Positions 49,983 through 59,274 of a DNA stretch of 64,000 nucleotides are shown piece by piece (within the stretch, counting starts at the first letter, position 1; the number at the start of each line of letters is the position of its first letter). Origin of the DNA: Microbacterium ginsengisoli (GTDB lineage: Bacteria; Actinomycetota; Actinomycetes; Actinomycetales; Microbacteriaceae); contig NZ_JYIY01000079.1 in assembly GCF_000956535.1 (NCBI RefSeq), positions 62,001-126,000 on the forward strand. Reading direction: 5' to 3'. The notes beneath the pieces are model-generated. The model made no database searches. It saw nothing but the letters and a program-made list of their open reading frames with translations, and was not told the origin of the DNA. Position numbers and translations under genes: made by a program.

Positions 49983-50855
49983 TCAGCCGACGAGAGCCTC
50001 GACGAACACGTGCGGGGTGAAGCCGGTGAGATCGCCGATCCCCTCGCCCTGCCCGAGGAGCTTCACCGGGATGCCGGTGCGCTCCTGCACGGCGAGCACG
50101 AAGCCGCCCTTCGCCGAGCCGTCGAGCTTCGTGATGACGAGCCCGGTGACTCCCGCGTGCTCGAGGAACGCCTGCGCCTGCAGGACGCCGTTCTGCCCGG
50201 TCGTGGCGTCGAGCACCAGGAGCACTTCGCTGATCGGTGCGAGCTTCTCGATCACGCGCGTGATCTTGCCGAGCTCGTCCATCAGGCCGCCCTTGGTGTG
50301 CAGACGCCCCGCGGTGTCGACCAGCACGATCTGCGTGTCGTGGTCCTTCGCATATTGGATGGTCTGGAACGCGACCGATGCCGGATCCTGGCCCTCCTGC
50401 TGCGGCCGCACGATCTCCGCGCCGCCGCGCTCCGCCCACGTCGCGAGCTGCTCGACGGCCGCGGCGCGGAACGTGTCGGCCGCTCCGACCACCACCGAGC
50501 GGTCGAACCGCTGCAGATAGTGCGCGAACTTGCCGATCGTCGTGGTCTTCCCCACGCCGTTCACACCGACGACCAGCACGATCGCCGGGCGCTCGGTGAG
50601 GCGCAGCGTCGTGTCGAACTTCGCGAAGTGCTCCTCGAGGGTCTCCCGCAGCATCCGTTGGAGGTCCTTCGGATCCGTCGTGCGGAACCGGTCGACCTTC
50701 TCGCGCAGCTCGTCCACGATGCGCTCGGAGATGTCGGGCCCGAAGTCGGCCGTGATGAGCGCCGTCTCGAGGTCGTCCCAGGTCGTCTCGTCGATGACCG
50801 GTTTGACGAACATGCCCCTCAGAGCACGCCCCAGCGACCAGGATCTTTCCGCCAT
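49983..50855 (-). CDS. ftsY: Signal recognition particle receptor FtsY
   Basis: Membrane-associated GTPase (290 aa) that receives SRP-ribosome complexes. The NG core is complete: GVNGVGKTTTIGKFAHYL (about 95), DTAGRLHTKGGLMDEL (about 175) and TKLDGSAKGG (about 245). The acidic A domain of E. coli FtsY is missing; only a short start (MAERSWSLGRALRGMF) remains, as in other actinobacteria. The ATG is six bases from a TAGGCT box that includes the smc stop codon. Confidence 0.96.
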   Translation of the reverse strand: MAERSWSLGRALRGMFVKPVIDETTWDDLETALITADFGPDISERIVDELREKVDRFRTTDPKDLQRMLRETLEEHFAKFDTTLRLTERPAIVLVVGVNGVGKTTTIGKFAHYLQRFDRSVVVGAADTFRAAAVEQLATWAERGGAEIVRPQQEGQDPASVAFQTIQYAKDHDTQIVLVDTAGRLHTKGGLMDELGKITRVIEKLAPISEVLLVLDATTGQNGVLQAQAFLEHAGVTGLVITKLDGSAKGGFVLAVQERTGIPVKLLGQGEGIGDLTGFTPHVFVEALVG

Positions 50856-50861
50856 GACTCC

Positions 50862-50867
50862 AGCCTA
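50862..50867 (-). promoter_or_regulatory. -10 box of leaderless ftsY promoter, overlapping the smc stop
   Basis: TAGGCT on the minus strand, six bases before the ftsY ATG. Its first three bases are the smc TAG stop codon. Confidence 0.6.
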
Positions 50868-53800
50868 CGGCGCCGCCGTGGCCGCCTCCCGCACGCGCTG
50901 CCCGACGACCGCCGACACGCCGTCCTGCCGCATCGAGACGCCGTACAGGGCGTCCGCGATCTCCATCGTCCGCTTCTGGTGCGTGATGACGATGAGCTGA
51001 CTCGAGGCGCGCAGGCGCTCGAACACCGAGAGCAGGCGACCGAGGTTCGCGTCGTCGAGGGCCGCCTCGACCTCGTCGAGGATGTAGAAGGGGCTTGGCC
51101 GTGCGGTGAAGATCGCGACGAGCAGCGCGACCGCCGCGAGGGAGCGCTCTCCCCCCGAAAGCAGCGAGAGCCGCTCCACCTTCTTGCCGACCGGCCGCAC
51201 CGAGACCTCGATTCCCGTGATGAGGGGCTCCTCGGGGTGGGTGAGCGAGATGCTGCCCGTGCCGCCGGGGAAGAGCATCGGGAACACCTCGGTGAAGGCT
51301 TCGCGGGTGTCCTCGAACGCGGCGAGGAAGATCGTCTGCATGCGCTCGTCGAGCTCGCCGATGATCGTGAGCAGGTCGGCGCGGGTCTGGGTCAAGTCGG
51401 CGAGCTGCTCGGTGAGGAAGACGTGTCGCTGCTCGAGTGCGGCGAACTCCTCGAGCGCGAGAGGATTCACACGGCCGAGCTGGGCGAGCTTGCGCTCGGC
51501 CTCCGCGAGCCGCTTGCGCTGCGTGGCGCGGTCGAAGGGCACCGGAGCCGGATCCTCGTCGGACACGGACTCGTCTGCCGCCTCGGAGTCGACCAGCACG
51601 GGGTCCGGCGGGATCGCGACCTCCGGCCCGTATTCCGCGACGAGAATGTCCTCCTCGAGGGCGAGCTCACTCGCGACGCGTTCGAGCAGGCTCGTGACGT
51701 GCAGACGCTTCTCGTGCATCTGCAGCTCGATGCTGTGCACGCTCTCGGTCGTGGCGGCCAGCCGTTCCCGGGCCGTCCCCTCCTGCCGTCGCAGCTCGGC
51801 GAGCTCGGCGGTCACCTGTGTACGCGCCGCCTCGGCGGCAGCGAGGGCGACACGCGCCTCACTGACCGAACGATCGACCGAGTCGAGCACGGCGGGAAGG
51901 CGACCGGCGACGTCCGCGGCGATCTGACGCTGCGCCCGCCGGAGCACCGTGCGCCGGGCGGATTCCTCCGCTGCGGCGCGTTCGCGCTCCCGCTGTCGTT
52001 CGAGGGCGTCGACCCGCGCCTCCTGCGCGCGCACACGCTCCTTGAGCGTCTCGACCTCCAGGCGCGTCTGCATCTCCGACTCTCGCGCACCGTCGAGCGT
52101 CGCGAGCAGTCCGTCGCGCGCGGACGCGTCGAGGATGGGCCGCGGCGCCTCGAGCGCCGTGTCGAGGCGGTCACGGGACACCTTGGCCGCATCGACCGCT
52201 TCGTCGACGGCGCTCTGCGCCTGCCCGAGGGTGGTCGTCAGTCGGTCGCACTCCGCACTGGCCGACTCGTGTCGCACGGTCGCCCGGTTGACCTGCTCGG
52301 CGTGTGCGGCGACGGCGGCGTCATTCGCGCGCAGGTCGTCGAGCGCTCGCCGTGCCGCGTGGCGCATCTCGGCGAGCTCGGCGGTGCGCTCGGCCAGAGC
52401 CTCGCGCAGCGAGTCGGCGACGACGGTGATCTCTGACACTCGGGATGCCGCGGCATCCCGCTGCGCGGCGAGCTCGAGGCGCGAACGGCCGGCCCCGGAG
52501 CCCGCGCGGATCGTCTGGGACGTCACGTGCTCCCCGGCCCGTGTGACGCAGACGATCGACGGGTGCGATCGCGCGACACGGTGCGCGCTCTCCAGGTCGT
52601 CGACCACGACCACCTGGGCGAGCAGCCGTTGTATGCCGTCCGGGGCATTCACGACGGAGACGGCCGCGACGGCATCCGGGATGACCGGCTCATCGACATC
52701 GGTGTACGGCGCGGCGAAGACGATGTCGACAACGCCGTCGTCGTTGCGGCGGACCGCGTCCGCCGCGACGAAGCCGGTCTCCGCGGAGTCGACCAGCACG
52801 CCCTCTGCCACCGCGCCCAGAGCGGCCGCGATCGCCGCCTCGTATCCGGCGGTGACCTTCACGGCGTCGGAGACGAGCCCCCGCACCCCGGCCCCACCCT
52901 CGGCGACGAGCGCGGCGGCCCCGTTTCGCACGTCGAGCGCGCGGGCGAGCGCGGCGGCCTCGGCCGTCAGCGCCTCTGCTTCGCGCTCGGCGGCGTGCAG
53001 GCGTTCGCGGATGCCCGCGACATCCGACTCGAGCTCGTTCGCACGGCGCTGCGACTGCTCGTAGGCCGTCGCGAACTCGCCCGCGGAGCGCTCCGGCGCA
53101 AGATCGGGATCGAGGCCGGCGAGAACGGTGGCGGCCTCCTCCCGGCGCTGCACGGCCGCGTCGAGTGCGCGCTGCTGACGGTCGACCGCGGCTTGCACGG
53201 CCGCGAGCGCAGACTCGGCGGCCTCCGCCGACCCGCGTAGCGCGGTGAGGCGCATGTCGTGCTCGGACACGAGTGCGCTCTGCGCCGCGATGTCCGCGTC
53301 GAGGGCGTCGAGCTCGGCGCGGGCCCGGATCACGGCGCGCGCCGCGGCGGCCGCAGCATCCTCGGCGTCACCCCGACCGCCCGCGATGCGGTCGACCTCC
53401 TCGCGGGCCTCGTCGATCATTCCCTGCGTGACGGTGGCGACCGCGGCGCCGGCCTCGTCGTCCTCGCTCAGCAGGGCGAGACGCTGGCCCGCGAGGGCGT
53501 AGAGCGCGCGAAGGCGCTCCTGCACCTGTTCGAGCCCGAACGCGGTGCGTCGGGCGTCGTCAACCAGCTCGGAGCGCTGCTGCGCCTCGAGCGCCTGCAC
53601 CCGCAGCCGCAGGGTCTCGACCTGATCCTGCAGAGCGATCCGCTCGGCGTGTCGGGTCTGTTCGTTCTGCGTCGCGAGGGTGAGCTCGGCCCGCAGCCGC
53701 ACGAGCTCGTCAGCGTAGAGCCGTGCCTTCGCGTCGCGCACCACGGCGGCGATCGTGGCGGCTTCACGCGCGATCTCGGCCTGCCGGCCGAGCGGCTTGA

Positions 53801-54404
53801 GCTGGCGACGCACCTCGCCGGCGAGGTCGGACAGGCGAAGCAGGTTCGCCTCCATCGCCTCGAGCTTGCGCAGCGTCTTCTCCTTGCGGCGGCGGTGCTT
53901 CAGAATGCCCGCGGCCTCCTCGATGAAACCGCGGCGATCCTCCGGCGTGGCCTGCAGCACCGTGTCCAGACGCCCCTGTCCGACGATCACGTGCATCTCC
54001 CGGCCGAGCCCGGAGTCGCTGAGCAGCTCCTGCACGTCGAGGAGGCGGCATCCTTCGCCGTTGATCGCGTACTCGCTGGTGCCGTTGCGGAACAGCGTGC
54101 GACTGATCGTCACCTCGGCGTATTCGATCGGCAGTGCGCCGTCGGAGTTGTCGATGGTCAGTGTGACCTCTGCGCGGCCGAGGGGTCCACGCGTCGATGT
54201 GCCCGCGAAGATGACGTCTTCCATCTTCGCGCCGCGCAGGGTCTTCGCACCCTGCTCCCCCATCACCCAGGCGAGCGCGTCGACGACGTTCGACTTGCCC
54301 GAGCCGTTCGGACCGACGATGGCCGTCACTCCCGGTTCGAACGCGAAGGTCGTCGGCTGGGCGAACGACTTGAACCCTTTGAGCGTCAGGCTCTTCAGGT
54401 GCAT
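50865..54404 (-). CDS. smc: Chromosome segregation protein SMC
   Basis: Large ATPase (1179 aa) that organises the nucleoid. Order: N-terminal ATPase half with Walker A GPNGSGKSNVVDALAW (about 30-46); first coiled coil (about 170-500); hinge (about 510-660, with GVRGLVSDAVKVTAGYEAAI); second coiled coil; C-terminal half with the signature LSGGERSLAAVALL and Walker B FYILDEVEAALDD. The ATG at 54404 (MHLKSLTLKGFKSFAQ) has GGAGG eight bases upstream and is chosen over a longer frame. Confidence 0.97.
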   Translation of the reverse strand: MHLKSLTLKGFKSFAQPTTFAFEPGVTAIVGPNGSGKSNVVDALAWVMGEQGAKTLRGAKMEDVIFAGTSTRGPLGRAEVTLTIDNSDGALPIEYAEVTISRTLFRNGTSEYAINGEGCRLLDVQELLSDSGLGREMHVIVGQGRLDTVLQATPEDRRGFIEEAAGILKHRRRKEKTLRKLEAMEANLLRLSDLAGEVRRQLKPLGRQAEIAREAATIAAVVRDAKARLYADELVRLRAELTLATQNEQTRHAERIALQDQVETLRLRVQALEAQQRSELVDDARRTAFGLEQVQERLRALYALAGQRLALLSEDDEAGAAVATVTQGMIDEAREEVDRIAGGRGDAEDAAAAAARAVIRARAELDALDADIAAQSALVSEHDMRLTALRGSAEAAESALAAVQAAVDRQQRALDAAVQRREEAATVLAGLDPDLAPERSAGEFATAYEQSQRRANELESDVAGIRERLHAAEREAEALTAEAAALARALDVRNGAAALVAEGGAGVRGLVSDAVKVTAGYEAAIAAALGAVAEGVLVDSAETGFVAADAVRRNDDGVVDIVFAAPYTDVDEPVIPDAVAAVSVVNAPDGIQRLLAQVVVVDDLESAHRVARSHPSIVCVTRAGEHVTSQTIRAGSGAGRSRLELAAQRDAAASRVSEITVVADSLREALAERTAELAEMRHAARRALDDLRANDAAVAAHAEQVNRATVRHESASAECDRLTTTLGQAQSAVDEAVDAAKVSRDRLDTALEAPRPILDASARDGLLATLDGARESEMQTRLEVETLKERVRAQEARVDALERQRERERAAAEESARRTVLRRAQRQIAADVAGRLPAVLDSVDRSVSEARVALAAAEAARTQVTAELAELRRQEGTARERLAATTESVHSIELQMHEKRLHVTSLLERVASELALEEDILVAEYGPEVAIPPDPVLVDSEAADESVSDEDPAPVPFDRATQRKRLAEAERKLAQLGRVNPLALEEFAALEQRHVFLTEQLADLTQTRADLLTIIGELDERMQTIFLAAFEDTREAFTEVFPMLFPGGTGSISLTHPEEPLITGIEVSVRPVGKKVERLSLLSGGERSLAAVALLVAIFTARPSPFYILDEVEAALDDANLGRLLSVFERLRASSQLIVITHQKRTMEIADALYGVSMRQDGVSAVVGQRVREAATAAP

Positions 54405-54533
54405 CCGTTCATCCTCCGGGCTCGTTCGGGTAAACCCCCACGGTACCGGAGCGGGGCCGCCGATCAGGCACCCCACGCGAGCGGATGCCCCAGCTCACCG
54501 CGGGACGCGACACGCCGCGACACGCCCGGGCGC

Positions 54534-54563
54534 TTGACTCGTCTGTACGTCAGCCGATAGCGT
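54534..54563 (+). promoter_or_regulatory. Sigma-70-type promoter upstream of the tiny-ORF run
   Basis: TTGACT (54534-54539), an 18-base spacer and TAGCGT (54558-54563). This is among the best -35/-10 pairs I find in the window and leads directly to the 33-aa ORF with its strong Shine-Dalgarno. Confidence 0.6.
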
Positions 54564-54598
54564 GCACAACCGCACCACGACATCGAGAGGAGGTTGCC

Positions 54599-54700
54599 AT
54601 GATCACCATCCACACCACCGGATTCCCGCGCACTCGCGCCGTGTCGGCAACCGTCCCCGCTGTCATGGGACTCGCCGGCACCGGACTGCGCACCGCGTAG
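54599..54700 (+). CDS. 33-aa small ORF (candidate leader peptide or small protein)
   Basis: MITIHTTGFPRTRAVSATVP followed by AVMGLAGTGLRTA. It has GAGAGGAGG six bases before its ATG and a canonical promoter. The composition is Thr/Arg-rich with a short hydrophobic stretch (VPAVMGLAG). It ends 512 bp before the GNAT gene, with a small hairpin between (54848-54867). It could be a leader peptide or a free small protein; the coding evidence is the signals, not homology. Confidence 0.5.
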   Translation: MITIHTTGFPRTRAVSATVPAVMGLAGTGLRTA

Positions 54701-54994
54701 GTCCGGCCGACGCCACGCGTCGTCCGCCGCCCTCCCGCCGTCACCGACGGCCGCGCCCCCAGGGTGCCTCTCGACCTCCGGGTCCGCCTCGCCGCCTGCG
54801 ACGGTTTCGTCCGCGGCATCCCCTCGTCCGCGCTGCGGCGCGCACGCCGTCGACCGTCCGGTCGACGAGTCTCCCCTCGAAGGAACCCCCATGAACACCC
54901 TGTTACCCCCGCGCCGCAGCGCCCCGCTGCCACGCACCACGCCGAGATCGAGCGGTCCCACCCGCCCCATACCGGCCTGCTCGATCGCTGGGCG
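54701..54994 (+). other. Intergenic stretch between the two small ORFs
   Basis: High-GC sequence with an 8-bp hairpin, cgtcgacc-gtcc-ggtcgacg (54848-54867). An ATG at 54891 is preceded by AAGGA, the same layout as the GNAT start, but its own frame soon stops. The conserved-looking frame (TPAPQRPAATHHAEIERS) is offset by one base, suggesting a frameshifted start for the next ORF. Confidence 0.4.
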
Positions 54995-55150
54995 ATGCAT
55001 CTCGGCCTCCGGCTGATCCTCTGGGGTCAGCGGATGTCGCGTCTCACCGCCGAGCGCGAATCGCACCGCCTCCGCGACGATGTCGAGTCCGCTCGCCGCC
55101 GCCGCGAGGCGGAGTGGGAGCGCGCCGCGCTCCTTGACATCCGTCGCTGA
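54995..55150 (+). CDS. Small basic protein, start uncertain (possibly frameshifted)
   Basis: In-frame ATG at 54995 gives MHLGLRLILWGQRMSRLTAE then a charged helical end (RRRREAEWERAALLDIRR). The same frame is open upstream with the plausible protein sequence ATHHAEIERSHPPHTGLLDR, so the real N-terminus is probably earlier. The best upstream start (ATG 54891 with AAGGA) is out of frame by one base. A hydrophobic LGLRLILWG patch may associate with membrane. Unknown function. Confidence 0.45.
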   Translation: MHLGLRLILWGQRMSRLTAERESHRLRDDVESARRRREAEWERAALLDIRR

Positions 55151-55212
55151 CGGCACCGGTCGGGGGACCTCTGCGGACCCCCGACCTCTCACCCCTGCAG
55201 AAGGAATCCCCC

Positions 55213-56289
55213 ATGGACACCCCTCCCGTGAGCTTCGTCCCGCTCACGATCCCCGCGCGCATCGACGACGCGGACGCCACCGACTTCATCGACATGGTCG
55301 AGGTGCGCAACCGCATCTACCTCGAGATCTCCGGCAATGCCGACGAGGACCAGACGCCTGCCGAGCTTCTCCCCCACTACCAGGACGACCCCGATCGCAC
55401 CCGCCTTGTCTGGCTCGTGCGCGACGAGGGCGCTCCCATCGGTCGAGTGACGGTCGACGCCTTCCACACCCCCGGTGCCCGATCCGCCTACCTGCTGGTC
55501 GAGCTTCTGCGGGAGGTCTGGGGGCGCGGCATCGGAACGGCGGGGTTCGACCTCGCCGAACGCACCGCGCGCGAACTGGGCCGCACGGTGATGCAGACGT
55601 TCGCCGAGCACCCCGCGGCATCCGGCGAACACCTCGCGTCACCCACCGGGTTCGGCCGCATCCCCCGTGATCACACCGCTCGTTTCCTCGAGGGCCGCGG
55701 CTATGTGCTCGGCCAGGTCGAACGCAAGAGCGTGTTCGACCTGCACGCCGACGCCTCCGTGGTGGTCGCCGCGGGCGAGGCGGCGGCCGAGTTCGCTGTC
55801 GGCTACGAGGTCGTGCAGTGGGAGTATCCGACGCCTGAGGAGTTCACGCTCGACTACGCCTGGATGAAGTCGCGCATGTCGACGGACACGCCCGTCGGTG
55901 ACATGGAGGTCGACGAGGAGGTGTGGGACGCGGACCGCGTGCGCCGTATGGAACAGCGCTACCTCGATAGCGGTGAGCGCGTGCTCGTGACGGCCGCCCG
56001 CCATGTCGCATCCGGACGACTCTGCGCCTTCAACGAGCTCGCCAGCCGCACCGATCCCACGCTCGCCTCTTCCCAGATGGACACGCTCGTGCTCTCGGAG
56101 CACCGGGGACATCGGCTCGGCATGCTCGTGAAGTGCGCAGGACTGCGACGCTGGAGGGAGCTCGTGCCCGACTCGCCCCGTCTCCTCACCTTCAATGCGG
56201 AGGAGAACCGACCGATGCTCTCGATCAACGAGACCCTCGGATTTGCGCCGGCGGCCTACATCGGCGCGTGGCGGCGGGACCTGGAGTGA
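55213..56289 (+). CDS. Tandem-domain GNAT N-acetyltransferase
   Basis: A 358-aa protein with two GNAT folds. The first (about 10-175) has the acetyl-CoA loop VWGRGIGTAGFDL and the second (about 200-355) HRGHRLGMLVKCAGLR with NAEENRPMLSINETLGF. The layout resembles MshD-type acetyltransferases, but the substrate is unknown; there is no mycothiol gene near it. The ATG has AAGGA seven bases upstream. It is convergent with fpg. Confidence 0.85.
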   Translation: MDTPPVSFVPLTIPARIDDADATDFIDMVEVRNRIYLEISGNADEDQTPAELLPHYQDDPDRTRLVWLVRDEGAPIGRVTVDAFHTPGARSAYLLVELLREVWGRGIGTAGFDLAERTARELGRTVMQTFAEHPAASGEHLASPTGFGRIPRDHTARFLEGRGYVLGQVERKSVFDLHADASVVVAAGEAAAEFAVGYEVVQWEYPTPEEFTLDYAWMKSRMSTDTPVGDMEVDEEVWDADRVRRMEQRYLDSGERVLVTAARHVASGRLCAFNELASRTDPTLASSQMDTLVLSEHRGHRLGMLVKCAGLRRWRELVPDSPRLLTFNAEENRPMLSINETLGFAPAAYIGAWRRDLE

Positions 56290-56301
56290 CCGGACGCGGT
56301 G

Positions 56302-57210
56302 TCAGCGTGCGCCGCGGCGCCGCTGGCACCGCGGGCAGAAGTGGCTCGACCGGTTGGTGAAGCTCACCCGCAGAATCGGCGTGCCGCAGCGCGGGCACGG
56401 CTGGCCCGTGCGGCCATAGGCCCGCAGCGAGTGGGCGAAGTAGCCGGCCTGCCCGTTGACGTTCACGTATTGCGCATCGAAGCTCGTGCCGCCTTCCGCG
56501 AGCGCGCGCTCGAGCACCACGCGCACCTCGTCGAGCAGGCGGGTCACGGTGCGGGTCGCTAGGGCCCGGGACGGCGTCTCGGGGTGCACGCGCGCCGCCC
56601 ACAGCGACTCGTCGGCGTAGATGTTGCCGATCCCACTGACGGTCGTCTGGTCGAGCAGTACGCGCTTCACGGCCGACGCGGATGCCCCCACCCGACGCCG
56701 GAACAACGCCTCGTCGAACGCGGGGTCGAGCGGATCGCGCGCGATGTGCGCGGCCTGCACCGGTACCAGCGCCACGTCCGAGCCGAATCCGCCCGCGGCG
56801 CCGTCGATCGTCGGCACGAGATCGTCGATCGCGAGCGACCCGAATGTGCGCTGGTCGGCGAACACCACCGCGAGCTCTCCGTGCCGCGGGTGGGCGAGCT
56901 CGATGCGCACGCGTTCGTGACGCTCCGCCGGCGCGCCGGGCGCTCGCAGCAGCAGCTGGCCGCTCATACCGAGATGACCGACGACCGCCCGGGCTGCGGC
57001 ATCCGTCTCGATCGGCAGCCAGAGGAACTTGCCTCGGCGCACCGCACCGGTGAGCACACGACCGGTGAGGGCGCTCTCGAAATCGGATGCCGCGCCCCGG
57101 TGGCGCGTCAGGGCACGGTCGTCGAGCACCGTGACGCTGACTACGCGGGCACCGGTGACGGCGGGCGCGAGACCCGCGCGCACGACCTCGACCTCGGGAA
57201 GCTCAGGCAC
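56302..57210 (-). CDS. mutM: Formamidopyrimidine-DNA glycosylase (Fpg/MutM)
   Basis: Base-excision repair enzyme (302 aa) removing oxidised purines such as 8-oxoG. After Met removal the nucleophile Pro is the first residue (PELPEVEVV). The GKFLWLPI segment with Lys, and the C-terminal zinc finger (CPRCGTPILRVSF, then FCPRCQRRR), are intact. The GTG at 57210 overlaps the rnc stop by 8 bp. The long upstream frame on this strand lies inside rnc and is not used. Confidence 0.95.
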   Translation of the reverse strand: MPELPEVEVVRAGLAPAVTGARVVSVTVLDDRALTRHRGAASDFESALTGRVLTGAVRRGKFLWLPIETDAAARAVVGHLGMSGQLLLRAPGAPAERHERVRIELAHPRHGELAVVFADQRTFGSLAIDDLVPTIDGAAGGFGSDVALVPVQAAHIARDPLDPAFDEALFRRRVGASASAVKRVLLDQTTVSGIGNIYADESLWAARVHPETPSRALATRTVTRLLDEVRVVLERALAEGGTSFDAQYVNVNGQAGYFAHSLRAYGRTGQPCPRCGTPILRVSFTNRSSHFCPRCQRRRGAR

Positions 57211-57895
57211 GCCCGGACAGCGTGTTCCACGCGGCGAGGGCGGCGGCCATCTCCGCGTGCTTCTTGCTCGTGCCCGACCCGCTGCCGGCGACGTCACCGA
57301 CGGCGACACGCGCGGTGAACACCCGCGCATGGTCGGGTCCGTCGGAAGCCACCGAGTAGGTCGGTGCCGGGCGACCGAGCCGTGCGGCGAGCTCTTGCAG
57401 GCTCGTCTTCGGGTCGATCGCCGCGCCGTAGCGGTCGGGGTCGGCCAGGAGCGGCTCGATGAGCCGCAGCACGAGGCCGGTCGCCGCGTCGGCTCCCGCC
57501 GAGAGATAGGTGGCGCCGATGAGCGCCTCCGTCGTGTCCGCGAGGATGGAGTCCTTGTCCCGCCCGCCGGTGAGCTCTTCGCCTCGGCCGAGGCGCACAT
57601 ATTCGCCGATGCCGACCCGCCTCGCGGTCTCGGCCAGGGCAACCGTGGAGACGACGCTCGCGCGCCGCTTGGCGAGCGCCCCTTCGTCGAGATCGGGATT
57701 CTCGCGATAGAGCTTCACCGTCACGGCCTGCCCCAGCACCGAGTCGCCGAGGAACTCGAGGCGCTCGTTGTGCGGGATCTGCCCGTGCTCGTACGCGTAC
57801 GACCGATGCGTCAGGGCCAATGCCGCAAGCTCGGGGTCGATGTCGACCCCGAGCTTGCGGAGGAGTGCGGAGGTGTCCGCGGAGACGTCGCTCAC
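57203..57895 (-). CDS. rnc: Ribonuclease III
   Basis: Double-strand-specific RNase (230 aa) for rRNA and mRNA processing. The signature NERLEFLGDSVLGQAV (about 41-56) and the catalytic DTTEALIGATYLSAG (about 117) are present, followed by a C-terminal dsRBD (PKTSLQELAARLGRPAPTYS, SGTSKKHAEMAAALAAW). It is co-transcribed with rpmF upstream (10-bp gap) and mutM downstream (8-bp overlap). Confidence 0.96.
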   Translation of the reverse strand: MSDVSADTSALLRKLGVDIDPELAALALTHRSYAYEHGQIPHNERLEFLGDSVLGQAVTVKLYRENPDLDEGALAKRRASVVSTVALAETARRVGIGEYVRLGRGEELTGGRDKDSILADTTEALIGATYLSAGADAATGLVLRLIEPLLADPDRYGAAIDPKTSLQELAARLGRPAPTYSVASDGPDHARVFTARVAVGDVAGSGSGTSKKHAEMAAALAAWNTLSGRA

Positions 57896-57905
57896 CGAGC
57901 GGGTC

Positions 57906-58115
57906 TCAGATGTCTGCGACCTTGCGGCCCTTGTACTCGAGGAACAGCTCGGTGCCCTGCGAGTCGGTGACGACCTTCGCCTGGTGGGGGCGGCTGTAGA
58001 CGACCTTGCCGTTCTCGATGGTCTTGACCAGCGCGGGCGCTTCGGCCTTCCACTGCGCGCGGCGCGAGCGGGTGTTCGAGCGCGAGACCTTGCGCTTCGG
58101 AGGGTTACCTGCCAT
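57906..58115 (-). CDS. rpmF: 50S ribosomal protein L32
   Basis: A 69-aa protein starting [20 protein letters not shown] and containing [20 protein letters not shown], the L32 pattern of actinobacteria. The zinc Cys pairs of some L32 forms are missing, so this is the Cys-minus type. It is 17 bp after the DUF177 gene and 10 bp before rnc. Confidence 0.95.
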   Translation of the reverse strand: MAGNPPKRKVSRSNTRSRRAQWKAEAPALVKTIENGKVVYSRPHQAKVVTDSQGTELFLEYKGRKVADI

Positions 58116-58132
58116 GGGTCTTCCTTTTCGTT

Positions 58133-58696
58133 CTAGGAGTTCTGGGGTGTCCGCCCGGACTCGCCGGACTCATCGTTCTGTTCCGCTGCGAACTTCTCCA
58201 GTGCCGCCCAGCGTGGATCGAGGGCCTCACCGGATGTCGCGCCGCTCTGCTCGTCCAGAAGCTCGCCGGTCTCGGGGTCGAGACCGGGGCACTCTGGCCG
58301 GCACACCGGCTGGAACGGAAGCGAGAGGACGATGGCATCCCTGACCACAGTTTCAAGATCCACGTGGTCGTCTTGAACCTCGAAGTCGTTCGCTTCCTCT
58401 CCAGGATACGCGAAAAGCTCCTGGAACTCGACATCGACGGGCGCGGCGATCTCGGTGAGGCATCTGCCGCAGATGCCTTCGTAGTCGGCGTGCACGTCGC
58501 CGGTGGCGAGAATCCCCTCGTGCACCGACTCCAGCCGCACATCGAGCTCGACGGCCGAACCCGACGGGACGGCCACGAGACCCTCGCCCCACTTCTCGGC
58601 GAGCGGCACGTCGATCGAGTGCTCGCGCATCTCGCCGGGACGGCGCACGATGTCGCGGACGTTCAGGCTGAAGGGGCCGGGTCGGGAGTTCCTCAC
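58133..58696 (-). CDS. YceD (DUF177) family protein, large-ribosome-precursor related
   Basis: A 187-aa protein with the DUF177 core [20 protein letters not shown] (CxxC pair near residue 76) and the second pair [14 protein letters not shown] (near 142). The family is linked to 23S rRNA or L32 accumulation and is almost always next to rpmF, as here. The GTG start is six bases from a TAGGAT box, so the operon DUF177-rpmF-rnc-mutM probably starts leaderless. Confidence 0.9.
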   Translation of the reverse strand: MRNSRPGPFSLNVRDIVRRPGEMREHSIDVPLAEKWGEGLVAVPSGSAVELDVRLESVHEGILATGDVHADYEGICGRCLTEIAAPVDVEFQELFAYPGEEANDFEVQDDHVDLETVVRDAIVLSLPFQPVCRPECPGLDPETGELLDEQSGATSGEALDPRWAALEKFAAEQNDESGESGRTPQNS

Positions 58697-58702
58697 CCCG
58701 GA

Positions 58703-58708
58703 ATCCTA
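58703..58708 (-). promoter_or_regulatory. -10 box of leaderless DUF177 promoter
   Basis: TAGGAT on the minus strand, six bases before the GTG at 58696. Confidence 0.65.
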
Positions 58709-58734
58709 GCCCGGCAGGGAACGCGCGGGGCCGG

Positions 58735-59232
58735 TCAGATGCCGCGCGCGCCGGTGTCGAGGAACCGCGCGACCGGGGCCGGAACGTACGGCGAGACATC
58801 GCCGCCGAGCCCCGCGACCTGACGCACCAGAGAACTCGACACGAGCGCATGGGAGGGGTCGGGGAGGAGGAAGACGGTTTCGATACCGGCGAGGTGACGG
58901 TTCACGATCGCCATGGGCGTCTCGTAGGCGACATCCACCTGGGAGCGGATGCCCTTGACGAGCACTCCCGCGCCCACGTCGGTGGCGTAGTCGACGAGGA
59001 GCCCGACACTCCACGACGCGACGGTGATCTTGCCCGGCACCTCGGCCTCGGCGATCGACTGCTCGAGGAGGCTCAAACGCTGAGCGATGGGGAGCATTGC
59101 CTCTTTGCCGGGGTTGTGCACCACCAGCACGTGGATCTCGTCGTACAGCGCGGCGGCCCGACGGATGACGTCGAGGTGACCGAGGGTGGGCGGATCGAAC
59201 GATCCGGGAACGACGGCGATCCGATTGCTCAC
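58735..59232 (-). CDS. coaD: Phosphopantetheine adenylyltransferase
   Basis: Transfers AMP from ATP to 4'-phosphopantetheine in CoA synthesis (165 aa). The nucleotidyl-transferase motif [16 protein letters not shown] (His at about 20) is at the N-terminus, and the C-terminal half has [17 protein letters not shown], the SSTLVR-type motif. Length is normal. The GTG start lies six bases from TAGGCT. Confidence 0.96.
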   Translation of the reverse strand: MSNRIAVVPGSFDPPTLGHLDVIRRAAALYDEIHVLVVHNPGKEAMLPIAQRLSLLEQSIAEAEVPGKITVASWSVGLLVDYATDVGAGVLVKGIRSQVDVAYETPMAIVNRHLAGIETVFLLPDPSHALVSSSLVRQVAGLGGDVSPYVPAPVARFLDTGARGI

Positions 59233-59238
59233 GCGGCC

Positions 59239-59244
59239 AGCCTA
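59239..59244 (-). promoter_or_regulatory. -10 box of leaderless coaD promoter
   Basis: TAGGCT on the minus strand, six bases before the GTG at 59232. It lies between recG's stop and coaD. Confidence 0.65.
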
Positions 59245-59274
59245 GTCGGGCGCGTCACGCGAGCCGGCCCGGAG

